This document shows positions 9,335 through 19,157 of a stretch of 64,000 nt of DNA, piece after piece. Position 1 is the first letter of the stretch; each line of letters starts with the position of its first letter. Below the pieces are notes generated by a model, which saw only the letters and a list, made by a program, of their open reading frames with translations, did not search any database and was not told the origin of the DNA. The stretch comes from an uncultured bacterium (lineage in GTDB: Bacteria; Bacteroidota; Bacteroidia; Chitinophagales; CAIODY01), in NCBI GenBank assembly GCA_903857255.1, contig CAIODY010000013.1:1-64000 (forward strand). The letters run 5' to 3'. The translations under genes were made by a program, and so were the position numbers.

Positions 9335-10339
9335 CTAATTGTGCATCATCAACATTTGCTCTACCATATTTTTCGAGCCGCAATAAATAGGTGTCCGCTC
9401 ATGAAAACTGGTAGGGTCCATTTCTAAAATTCGTTGTTTGCCATTAGTTGAAGCGCCACCAGCTTGTTCGATGATGAATGAAATAGGATTGCATTCATAA
9501 AGCAATCGCAATTTACCTTTTGGCGAATCGGTGGTTGGCGGATATAAAAATATGCCCCCTTTTAATAAAGTACGATGAATATCAGCCACCATACTGCCTA
9601 CATAACGCAAGTTATAAGGGCGTTGGGAAGCTTTATCGTGTTCAAAGCTATAATCTACATAGCGTTGAATAAAATCAGGAAATTCAGATTTGTAACTTAA
9701 ATTACACGAAACAATTTTTCCATCAGCAGGCATTTGCATATTGGGGTGCGATAAACAAAACTCTCCAATCGCAGGGTCGAGCGTAAAGCCATTCACCCCA
9801 TCACCAGTGGTGTAAACAATCATCGTACTTGAACTATAAATCACATAACCAGCCGCAATTTGTTTAGTGCCGGGCTGCAAAAAATCTTCTTTCGTTACTA
9901 AGCAATCTTTTGAAATTCTTTTATAAATACTGAATATAGTTCCTACCGGAATATTTACATCAATGTTTGATGAACCATCTAATGGGTCGATGCACACTAA
10001 ATATTGTGCTCCTTCTTCATCAATCACCACCATATCATCTTGTTCTTCACTCACAATGCCACAGCATCTTCTTCCTCTTTTAAAAGCAGCAATAAAATGT
10101 TCGTTGGCAAATACATCCATGTGTTTCACATTTTCGCCTTGCACATTGGTTTCACCCGTTTCACCCATCATATCTTCAGCCAAGCCTGCCATAGTTAATT
10201 CACGATTCACAATTTTTGCTGCCAAACCCACACTACGCAACAAGCCTGAAAGATTACCAGTTGCTGCAGGATATTTTCGTTCTTGAATATTGATAAAACC
10301 ATTGAGTGTGGTAAGATTGGTATTGATAACTGTTGCCAT
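9335..10339 (-). CDS. fbp: Class 1 fructose-1,6-bisphosphatase
   Basis: IDPLDGSSNIDVNIPVGTIFSIYKR; KGGIFLYPPTTDSPKGKLRLLYECNPISFIIEQAGG. Confidence 0.97.
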   Translation of the reverse strand: MATVINTNLTTLNGFINIQERKYPAATGNLSGLLRSVGLAAKIVNRELTMAGLAEDMMGETGETNVQGENVKHMDVFANEHFIAAFKRGRRCCGIVSEEQDDMVVIDEEGAQYLVCIDPLDGSSNIDVNIPVGTIFSIYKRISKDCLVTKEDFLQPGTKQIAAGYVIYSSSTMIVYTTGDGVNGFTLDPAIGEFCLSHPNMQMPADGKIVSCNLSYKSEFPDFIQRYVDYSFEHDKASQRPYNLRYVGSMVADIHRTLLKGGIFLYPPTTDSPKGKLRLLYECNPISFIIEQAGGASTNGKQRILEMDPTSFHERTPIYCGSKNMVEQMLMMHN

Positions 10340-10410
10340 TGAATTTCTTGTAAATTAATTATTGCGTAAAAATAACTTCCCAATTCGGTTTATTCAACTA
10401 ATCTGAAAGT

Positions 10411-13400
10411 CTATTTCACTACCACAAATATTCCGTTCTGAATTTTAGTATCGGTTTTGATTTGATAAAAATAATCACCAGCAGCAAAGCCGTTGGTGTT
10501 CAATGTTCCAAATCCTTCAAATGAAAAGTGTTGTAATTTTTTTCCTGCTGAATTATAAATAGTGCAGTCAGCTTTTTCATTTGCGTTTTCATCTTTTAAA
10601 TAAATATTTCCACCACTCATCACCAGTGATGGATATAATTTTATAAATGAAGTGGAAGATGTTGTTAAATTACTTTCGCCAACAAATGAGCCGCTGCTAC
10701 GGCTTGTAACCACTATTTGCGCTGATTGATTGAGAGGAACTGTGTTTGCAAAACTCAAACTTCCATTTGTTGAAGCATTAGCAGTTGTGGCTGAATCAAT
10801 TGCATTGCTCCAGGTGTTGCCATCAGCATTCCAGTTGCGTTTGAACAAATTAAACTGATTAGGATGTGCTGCATCATTTGCATTTATTCCGCCCACTTTA
10901 TTCAAATCCATTCCATTCAAATTTGCAAATGAAGCGTTGCTGCCATAATTATCAATTATCCAATAACATTTGGAAGCATTGCTAGTATTGGGTTCTTGGT
11001 CAGGGTGTAAATTAATTCTGCTCACTACCACTTCGCCATTTGGATTTGGATTGGCGAAATTTAATGTGCAACCGGTGTTGCCAAACAAAATATTTCCCGC
11101 TGAATTTACACTCAATCGGCTACTGTTGCCGCCGCCCAAAGGTGCTGTAGAACTGATTCTCACTGCTGAATTAGAAGGCGAAGCATGATTGATTCCAACC
11201 TTATCTAAAATCAAACCATTCGGTTCGTTGAATTGATAATAAGCTATCAAGCCGTTGGTGCTGGCTGGTTTTGTTAAGTGCATTTGTTCACGTATTTCAT
11301 TTTGCGAAAGCGAACGATTATAAATACAAACTTCATCCATGATGCCACCAAAATTTCTGTTTGTTCCGTTGCTTCCATCTACACCCAACATGAATGCATC
11401 ATTCAAAGCATCAACAGGATGTGATGTGGTGTTAGTGGCTGCAATACCATTCAGATAAAGCGTTGCGGCTGTTGGTGTAATCACCAATGCAATATGATTC
11501 CATTGATTAGCAGTTAAATATAAGCCGCTGCTCCACCACCAATTATTGTTCTGCCAATGATAACGCAATTCTAAATCGTGCATCAATGTTAATCCATCTG
11601 CCGTATTATTTCCTCTCATAAAAACCAATCCTTCATAATCGTTTTGTGTAGCATTTGGTTTCACCCATGCTGTTAAGGTTAAAGTATTGGTAGAAAAATT
11701 AAATGGTTCAATAGCTGCGGAAGCATCATTACCATTAAGTTGTAGCGAATTTCCAGGAATAGTATCAGGCTGACAATTATCGCTGATGCTGATAAAGTTA
11801 TTGATAGTTTGTGCATTCGTTCCATTCACATCACTCACCGTTAAACTCACATTGTATTTGCCTGGATTGTGATAAACAACCTTTGGTGAACGCAAGGTTG
11901 ATGATGATGGCGTACCACCCGGAAAACTCCAATTCCAAGTTGGGTTTTGATTGCTTAATGATGAATGGTCAACAAAATAAAATGTATCACGAAGACATTC
12001 GGATATTTGTTTGTCAACAGAGATTTGAGCAACGGGCGCAAAGCCACTTTCGTACAAGTCGCAGCCATACACACTTCTGTTCGTGCCTTCATACACTTTT
12101 TGATTTTTGTAATTGATGATTAATTGCGTTGAAAAAGTTACGGCAGGCAAACTATCATTAAACAATTGCCAATCATTCATCGTATTATTACGATAATAAA
12201 CTGCTCTTCGTGTTCCTAAATAAACGCCGCCATTGCTACCTTTTTGATAAATAATATTGGTTGGATATTCACCATTCAAAGTTGGTGTGGTGTAGTTGGT
12301 CCAAGTGTTTCCACCATCGTTCGATTTGTAAATTTTATACCCATTTAAGTTCGGATAAGTTGAACTCATAATCGTTCGAGCAATCCAAACTTGGTTAGCA
12401 CTATCGCCCACAGCAATATCAAATGGCGCATAAAAAGTATTGTTGAGTAAAGTGTTTGATGGGGTAATGTTTACCCATGTAATGCCCGTATCTATTGATT
12501 TGTAGAGATGTTTGTTGCTCCACCAACTGGAGAAAGTGCAAGCATAAATTGTTTTTCTATCCGATGCAATTTCGATGGAAGCAACTGTTCCATCTGTGAA
12601 TTTATGCAATGCAGAAAAGTTGGCGCCACCATCAGTTGATTTCCAAATCATGCTATCATTTCCCATAAAAATTGTGTTGTAACAAGCTGGGTCATATTCC
12701 ATTTCAGCATCTTCGCCTACCACATACGATGAAGATGGCTGCATACCATTAGGTAGTTGAAAGTAGCTGATAGTGCGGTTTCCACTCAATTTAAATTTTC
12801 CGTAATCACAAAATATTTGTCGCTCATTACCATAATTTACATTGCCTAAAATATTATCGCCACCCATCGCACTCACCCAACCATTGTTATAAACATTGTT
12901 GTCTTTAATCAAAGTTCCGTTGTGATAAGCACCGCCGATGAAAACGTCAGAGCCGTTCCAGTAGCCCATTCCAAAGCCCCAAAAATCAGAGCCAGCAATG
13001 CCATACATGTGTCGTTGAATAGTATCGCCATAATCATTGGAATAAAAAACACCACCATCGCAAGCCAACCAAAAATCATTGCCATAAAAATTCATGTCAT
13101 GAATATCAGCATGCACATAATTTGCATTTTGCGATTCACTCCAATTAGATGGGCAAGTAAAAGTGTTGCCACCATCTTTGCTCACCCAATGATTCACTGC
13201 GCCACAATGCACTTCATTACTATCAATCGGCGAAACTGCTAAAGCCAAATCGTAATAATATTGTCCGCCATCATCGCTGCCATCTTTTGCCCAAGCACAA
13301 ATGTTGATGTTGGTTGAAGCGTTAGGAACGCCGCCAGGACTACCTCCGCAGCATTTGAAAGTCCATGATTCACCTGCATCATGACTTACATAAATGCCAT

Positions 13401-14487
13401 ACAAACCACTTCCGCCATTCGCAGAGCCAGTTGCATAAGCATACACGATATTAGGCGCAGCAGGTGTTACAGCAATTTCTGCTCGTTTGTTTTCATCACT
13501 TCCAGTTGGTAAAGGCCAGCCATTTGTTCTGATGGTAAATGTTCTTCCGCCATCTGTTGATTTGAAAAATTGAGTAACAGAGCCTGTTTGCAGCACTGCA
13601 TACCAAATTAAAGTATCATTGGTTTTCACTTCTAATTCTTGCCATGCGCCACTTTGAATTAAATTCCAATTTTGACCAGCATCATCAGTTCGCCACAAAC
13701 CATCATCACAAGCGGCTAACAACACCTGATTATTTTGCGGATTCATTTTTAAATCACGGGTATAATGTGCTGCATTCTGAAAAGCTGTGCTGCCAGTGGC
13801 ATTGAAGGTTAAACCACCATCAGGTGTTTTATAAATTTTTTGTCCATCACTAAAATAAACCACATTACTATTACTAAAATCAATTTCCAAAGCATACACT
13901 TCGGCAATCAAATCGTTGAGGTTGCAACCTGTCCAATGTGCGCCTTTATCAATGGTTTTCCAAAGCCCTGCATTGGCACTGCCAGCATACAAAATATTTG
14001 GATTGCTGATGGATTGCTCCACTGTGTAAACATGGGCTGCACCTGCTGCGTAGCTTGCACTGGCAGATTCTTTATCAAAATCAAATGGACCTAAGCATCG
14101 CCAATTTGATGTGGCTGATTTTTTTCTTTGTGCAGAATTATTTTGAGTTGTAGCATTTCTGTTTTTGATTTTTTGCAAATAGTCCTCTTGATTTTTTTTC
14201 ATTTCTTCTGTTATCGGCTCTCCGAAAACTGTTCCGTTGTAATCACGAGAAATGCGTTGTAAAAAATGTTTGTAGTATTGTGTGTAGCCTGTTTTTTTAA
14301 ACGGATGTGTTTTGTAATAAACATCGTGAGATGCAACTACATCGCCAATGTTAGGTTTGGGCGCATACATCATTTTCGCCCATTGCGGAATGGTAGAATC
14401 GTTTGCAAATTCCTTTAATCGCTGTGGTTGACCGAAAATGGTTGCTGAAAAAAAACACAACATCAACACCAAAATATATTGCTTCAT
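10411..14487 (-). CDS. T9SS-secreted BNR/sortilin-like propeller protein with PKD and LamG-like domains and a T9SS sorting tail
   Basis: Repeated 'GLWKTIDKGAHW', 'GLWRTDDAGQNW', 'IWKSTDGGANF', 'IYKSNDGGNTW'; PKD (WNWSFPGGTPSSSTLRSPKVVYHNPGKYNVSLTVSD); LamG-like segment; C-term NSAGKKLQHFSFEG...GDYFYQIKTDTKIQNGIFVVVK. Confidence 0.88.
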   Translation of the reverse strand: MKQYILVLMLCFFSATIFGQPQRLKEFANDSTIPQWAKMMYAPKPNIGDVVASHDVYYKTHPFKKTGYTQYYKHFLQRISRDYNGTVFGEPITEEMKKNQEDYLQKIKNRNATTQNNSAQRKKSATSNWRCLGPFDFDKESASASYAAGAAHVYTVEQSISNPNILYAGSANAGLWKTIDKGAHWTGCNLNDLIAEVYALEIDFSNSNVVYFSDGQKIYKTPDGGLTFNATGSTAFQNAAHYTRDLKMNPQNNQVLLAACDDGLWRTDDAGQNWNLIQSGAWQELEVKTNDTLIWYAVLQTGSVTQFFKSTDGGRTFTIRTNGWPLPTGSDENKRAEIAVTPAAPNIVYAYATGSANGGSGLYGIYVSHDAGESWTFKCCGGSPGGVPNASTNINICAWAKDGSDDGGQYYYDLALAVSPIDSNEVHCGAVNHWVSKDGGNTFTCPSNWSESQNANYVHADIHDMNFYGNDFWLACDGGVFYSNDYGDTIQRHMYGIAGSDFWGFGMGYWNGSDVFIGGAYHNGTLIKDNNVYNNGWVSAMGGDNILGNVNYGNERQIFCDYGKFKLSGNRTISYFQLPNGMQPSSSYVVGEDAEMEYDPACYNTIFMGNDSMIWKSTDGGANFSALHKFTDGTVASIEIASDRKTIYACTFSSWWSNKHLYKSIDTGITWVNITPSNTLLNNTFYAPFDIAVGDSANQVWIARTIMSSTYPNLNGYKIYKSNDGGNTWTNYTTPTLNGEYPTNIIYQKGSNGGVYLGTRRAVYYRNNTMNDWQLFNDSLPAVTFSTQLIINYKNQKVYEGTNRSVYGCDLYESGFAPVAQISVDKQISECLRDTFYFVDHSSLSNQNPTWNWSFPGGTPSSSTLRSPKVVYHNPGKYNVSLTVSDVNGTNAQTINNFISISDNCQPDTIPGNSLQLNGNDASAAIEPFNFSTNTLTLTAWVKPNATQNDYEGLVFMRGNNTADGLTLMHDLELRYHWQNNNWWWSSGLYLTANQWNHIALVITPTAATLYLNGIAATNTTSHPVDALNDAFMLGVDGSNGTNRNFGGIMDEVCIYNRSLSQNEIREQMHLTKPASTNGLIAYYQFNEPNGLILDKVGINHASPSNSAVRISSTAPLGGGNSSRLSVNSAGNILFGNTGCTLNFANPNPNGEVVVSRINLHPDQEPNTSNASKCYWIIDNYGSNASFANLNGMDLNKVGGINANDAAHPNQFNLFKRNWNADGNTWSNAIDSATTANASTNGSLSFANTVPLNQSAQIVVTSRSSGSFVGESNLTTSSTSFIKLYPSLVMSGGNIYLKDENANEKADCTIYNSAGKKLQHFSFEGFGTLNTNGFAAGDYFYQIKTDTKIQNGIFVVVK

Positions 14488-14663
14488 ACTTTTTATTTTT
14501 CTTCAAATATAATTAGAATGGCTTTGCAATTATTCACGATTATATTTGCAACAATGGCTGCAACAATTCTTTCAATATAACGATTGGCTTGAAAAAACTA
14601 ATTCACACGATTCATCGCTACTTAAATAATAAACTCTAATAAACAATAAACGCTGATAAAATT

Positions 14664-16206
14664 ATGTCTCAGTTGGTCTTAAATTTTATTTCCAAAAAAA
14701 ATATTTTAGTGCTGATTGTAACAGCCATCATTTGCATTTTATTAGCACCAATTCTTGTTTCAAATTTGTACTCCGATGATTTGATGAATTATCAATTACT
14801 AAAATCAATTCCTGATTTTAATTTTGAAAAAATGTTGCAATGTTCATCAGACCAAATAGCTGTAACGCTTCAGGGTGGCAGATATTCGCCCATTGCATTT
14901 TATCTTTTGAATTTTATGTTTTGGCTACCCAATAGCATTGCACAATATAAAGCGTTGATTTATTGCAGTAATTTATTTGCACTTTTTTCCTTTATTTTTT
15001 TTCTAAAAAAATCAGGCATGAATCACTTAGCTGGCTTTGCAATTTTGTTTTATGCTTTGTTGATTCAATTTCAAATAGCCTATCACGACCCGTTCACATC
15101 GCTGCATGCAATGTATCCGTTGGCAATGGCACTCACATTTTTTGCCATCGGGTTGTTTTTAGATTTCATAAAACAAGGTTCCATCATCAAGTTACTCATT
15201 TCTTTTGTACTCACTTGTACCACTCTATTAATCACCGAAATTGGGGTGGTTACCTTTTTGATAATTTATTGTTTGGCAATTTTCAATTTCAAAAAAATAA
15301 AACCGAAAAGTTGGATAGTGATTCCGTATTTAATCATGCCGATAATTTATTTTGGATGGTTAAAAACAGTTCGTGATAATCTCAACGGAATGTATCCTGG
15401 CGTTCAATCAAGTTTTGATTTTAACGGCATGCTCAATGTGCTGCAATGCCAATTGTTTGGCATGCTTCCGATGACCAACTTCTATCACGTGAGAGCAATT
15501 ATTTATGCAGTTCAGTCAAGTTTTTGTTGCGATAAGTGTGCTGTTATTGGTCGGCTTACTTTTCTTATTTCAACGATATGCGAAACATCAAAAAATTGTT
15601 TTCCAAAAATTTAATTTCAATATCGGAATGATTGGATTTTTATTGATGCTGATTCCGCCAATGATTTTAATGTTTTCGGCAAAATATCAAAATGAATTAG
15701 AATTGGGCAGAGCTTATTTGCCTATCTATTTTCAAGATTTTGGTTTTGCAATTTTGTTAGCAATTTTATTTGAAAGAATTATCCAACTTTCTTTTCTTAA
15801 AAATATTTTTTTCCGAAACACAATTTTTGTGATTTTGAGCTTAATAATTGTAAGTTCATTTTTACTGAATTATCATAGTGTGAAAGAAAAAAATCGTGCT
15901 TTAAGTATTCCTGCTAATAATTTTTATTTAGCATTGAGAAATGGATTATTAAACCCTGCACAATCAGGCGCAATAATGATTTTGGGAAAAGATTTTTTCT
16001 ATCAACAACCAGAAAAATACAAGCAAATATTTCACAACCTATCCGCTAAAGATTTTGATGTGGTTGAAAAAGAAGAATTCAATTTATCAAATGCCAACAC
16101 TCAAAAAATTGTTTACAAAGTAGATTACGATTTTGGGAACAATAAATCACAACTTTTTGAATGGAATAATGAATCGAAAGAATTTAAAAAAATGGTTGAG
16201 AAATAA
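14664..16206 (+). pseudogene. Polytopic membrane protein split by a frameshift (ORFs 14664-15614 and 15505-16206)
   Basis: First ORF is membrane-like until ~15500, then becomes Cys-rich and atypical. The overlapping second ORF continues the hydrophobic pattern with no start or RBS of its own. Confidence 0.6.
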
Positions 16207-16261
16207 GCAACTGCGATAACTCTCTTTTCACTTTAAAAACTTGATGAACTTTACAAGCTGA

Positions 16262-17488
16262 CTAATCCTCCAAATGCAATTTCCACAATTTCGGGGCTAA
16301 TTTTATCGTACTCAAACACACACCAATATTGATAGTTGCACCTGCAATTACCGAAGGTACTAAACCCAGCAAACGAGCAGCCATGCCTGATTCGAAGCTG
16401 CCGATTTCATTACTGCTGCCAATGAAAATAAAATTAATTGCCATCACTCTGCCCCTCATTTCATTGGGCGCATAAATCTGATAAATCACACTTCTCACAA
16501 TCACACTCACATTATCAAATGCGCCGCTCAACAATAAAAATGCAAGGCTCAAGTAAAAAATTTTCGACAGCGCAAAGCCAATCATACAAACACCAAACAG
16601 CAACACATTTATCACAAACCATTTGCCAGCATGGCGTTTGATAGGATGATAAGCCACCCACAAACTGCATAAAACAGCACCTAAAGATGGCGCAGCTCTC
16701 ATCAAACCAATTTCAATTTTGCCTACATGCAATGTTTCATAAGCAAACACAGGAATCAGCGCAACTGCGCCACCAAACAGCACTGCTAGCATATCCATTG
16801 ACATTGCCGACAACATAATTTGATGATTGAAAACAAAATGAATTCCTTCTTTCAATCGTTGCAAAGTAGTTTCCATAGGCTTCTTCACTTCGATATGTTT
16901 GTAGCGAACGCTGATAAAAAAGATGAAACCAATGATGACTAATGCTACTACAATGAGCATCGAAATTTTTTCGCCAATGATGCCATACAACAATCCGCCC
17001 AACGCCGGACCGCCTACTGTAGCTGAATTCCACACGATACTTCCCCAAGTTGCTGATTGACCGTACATTTCTTTTGGAACAATTTGCGCCATCATCGCAC
17101 TTTGCGCTGGTGCAAAAAATCCACGAGCAATGCCAGTTAAAAAGATAACACCATAAAAATATTTTACCAGCAAATCGGGTGATGAAAGCGGATTCCAAAT
17201 TAATGCAGCAAATAAAATGGCACAGAATAAATAACCACCAACCGAGGCTAAAATTATTTTTTTTCGATTGTATAAATCAGCCACATTACCCGAAAACAAT
17301 GCAACAATCATAAATGGAATTGCTTCTGCTAAACCTGTAAAACCTAATGCCAATGGGCTTTTGGTAATTTCGTAAACAAAAATACTGATGATGACACTTT
17401 GCATTTGCAATCCTAAAATGAACAAAAATCTGCCCAATTGATAATTGCGATAATCTCTGATTTTTAAAATGTTGAAAGCTGTTGGCAA
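16262..17488 (-). CDS. MFS transporter
   Basis: 12-TM pattern; GNVADLYNRKKIILAS, GIARGFFAPAQSAMMAQIVPKEMYGQSATWGS, NEMRGRVMAINFIFIGSSNEIGSFESG. Confidence 0.9.
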   Translation of the reverse strand: MPTAFNILKIRDYRNYQLGRFLFILGLQMQSVIISIFVYEITKSPLALGFTGLAEAIPFMIVALFSGNVADLYNRKKIILASVGGYLFCAILFAALIWNPLSSPDLLVKYFYGVIFLTGIARGFFAPAQSAMMAQIVPKEMYGQSATWGSIVWNSATVGGPALGGLLYGIIGEKISMLIVVALVIIGFIFFISVRYKHIEVKKPMETTLQRLKEGIHFVFNHQIMLSAMSMDMLAVLFGGAVALIPVFAYETLHVGKIEIGLMRAAPSLGAVLCSLWVAYHPIKRHAGKWFVINVLLFGVCMIGFALSKIFYLSLAFLLLSGAFDNVSVIVRSVIYQIYAPNEMRGRVMAINFIFIGSSNEIGSFESGMAARLLGLVPSVIAGATINIGVCLSTIKLAPKLWKLHLED

Positions 17489-17544
17489 GTAGATTTAATT
17501 TAAAAATGGAAAAATATTTTTCACTTCTTTGCTTCGTGATAATG

Positions 17545-17587
17545 GTTCGACAAGCTCACCATGACGGTCATAGTGAGCTTGTCGAAC
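17545..17587. repeat. REP-like near-perfect 43-bp palindrome
   Basis: gttcgacaagctcac-c-atgac-g-gtcat-a-gtgagcttgtcgaac: 15-bp perfect arms plus 5-bp inner arms. Confidence 0.85.
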
Positions 17588-17728
17588 TATAATTTACTTT
17601 TCAAAGAAATTCTAATTGCATTGAAACGAAAAATATTGACCTGATATTTTTTGCACAATGAATTTTTAACAACACTATCCTAAATAAAAAGTTTGATTTA
17701 CTATTTTTGAACTCTTTAAAAACCAGCA

Positions 17729-18955
17729 ATGCCAAGAGTTTTACGTATCATTAATCGATTGAATTTAGGTGGACCAACTTACAATGCCGCTTATCTCACT
17801 AAATATTTAGCACCCGAATTTGAAACGCTTTTAATTGCTGGCAACAAGGATGAAACCGAAGCCAGTAGCGAATTTATTGTGGATAGTTTAGGTTTGAAAG
17901 CTCAATATGTAAATGCTATGTATCGCAGTTTGAATCCGTTGAAAGACAGAAAAGCATTTGCCGAAATCAAACAAATCATTCGTGAATTTAAACCCGATAT
18001 TGTGCATACGCATGCTGCAAAGGCAGGCGCACTGGGGCGTTTGGCAGCAGCGCAATGTAAAGTGCCAGTGATTGTGCATACTTTTCATGGGCATGTTTTC
18101 CATTCGTATTTCAATTCGATGGTGAACAATGTGTTCATTAATATCGAAAGATATTTGGCGAAAAAATCAACAGCCATCATTGCTATCAGCGATTTACAAA
18201 AAAAAGAATTGACAAAAGATTTTAGAATTTGTGCGCCAGAAAAAGTTACTGTAGTTCCACTCGGATTTGATTTACATCGTTTTCAAAATAATCAAGCAGA
18301 ACAGCGAAAACAATTTCGTGAGTTTTATGGATTAGATGAAAACACAGTGGCAGTGGGCATTATCGGGCGACTGGTGCCAATCAAAAATCACGACATGTTT
18401 TTGCAAATGGTAAAAAACGTAAAAGATTCAGTTACACAAAACGTGAAATTTTTCATCATTGGTGATGGCGAAGACAGAATTAGAATCGAACAAAAATGTG
18501 TTGAATTGAACATCAAATTTTCATCGCATCATTGGATTGAAAATGATTTGGAACGAAATAAAATTTCAACAAAACCAAATTCTGAAAGCGAAATCATTTT
18601 TTGCAGTTGGATGCAAAATATCCCAACGGCCTTGGCTGGCTTGGATTTGGTAACGATGACCTCTTTCAATGAAGGCACACCTGTAAGTTTGATTGAATCA
18701 TTAGCAGCCAACAAACCAGTGGTTTCAACCAAAGTTGGTGGCGTTGCAAATGTAGTGCAGGACAATGTTACAGGCTTTTTAACTAAAACTTCTGAACTCG
18801 AAATTTTCTCACAACACGTGAAAAATTTGGTAAGCAATCGTGGGCTTCGTGAGCAAATGGGGCGCAAAGGTTTTGACAGTGTGAACCAAAAATTTGGTTA
18901 CGAAAGATTGGTGGAAGATGTGCGAAAGTTGTATTGGGAACTGCTCCAAAAATAA
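17729..18955 (+). CDS. Family 4-type glycosyltransferase
   Basis: RLNLGGPTYNAAYLTKYL; DIVHTHAAKAGALGRLAA; GRLVPIKNHDMFL; TSFNEGTPVSLIESLAANKPVVSTKVGG. Confidence 0.92.
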   Translation: MPRVLRIINRLNLGGPTYNAAYLTKYLAPEFETLLIAGNKDETEASSEFIVDSLGLKAQYVNAMYRSLNPLKDRKAFAEIKQIIREFKPDIVHTHAAKAGALGRLAAAQCKVPVIVHTFHGHVFHSYFNSMVNNVFINIERYLAKKSTAIIAISDLQKKELTKDFRICAPEKVTVVPLGFDLHRFQNNQAEQRKQFREFYGLDENTVAVGIIGRLVPIKNHDMFLQMVKNVKDSVTQNVKFFIIGDGEDRIRIEQKCVELNIKFSSHHWIENDLERNKISTKPNSESEIIFCSWMQNIPTALAGLDLVTMTSFNEGTPVSLIESLAANKPVVSTKVGGVANVVQDNVTGFLTKTSELEIFSQHVKNLVSNRGLREQMGRKGFDSVNQKFGYERLVEDVRKLYWELLQK

Positions 18956-19157
18956 AGTTTCTATTCTACGATTTTTTACTTAGCAACACTTCATTTTTCC
19001 CTTATTTACTAAGCATTTCAGCAAATCGATTTTGCGTAAATACGCAGCAATTATAAGTGTTGATATGGACAAATTTTTGCTAAAAATGACTACATTTTTG
19101 TAGCGTTCTTTTTGAGCCCCAATCTTAAAAAGAGCAACACACAAACACTACACCCAG

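Noticed and set aside
16737-17198. 153-aa ORF within the MFS transporter in another frame
   Set aside because: Same-strand shadow frame of a clear MFS coding sequence, Cys/Trp-rich atypical composition.
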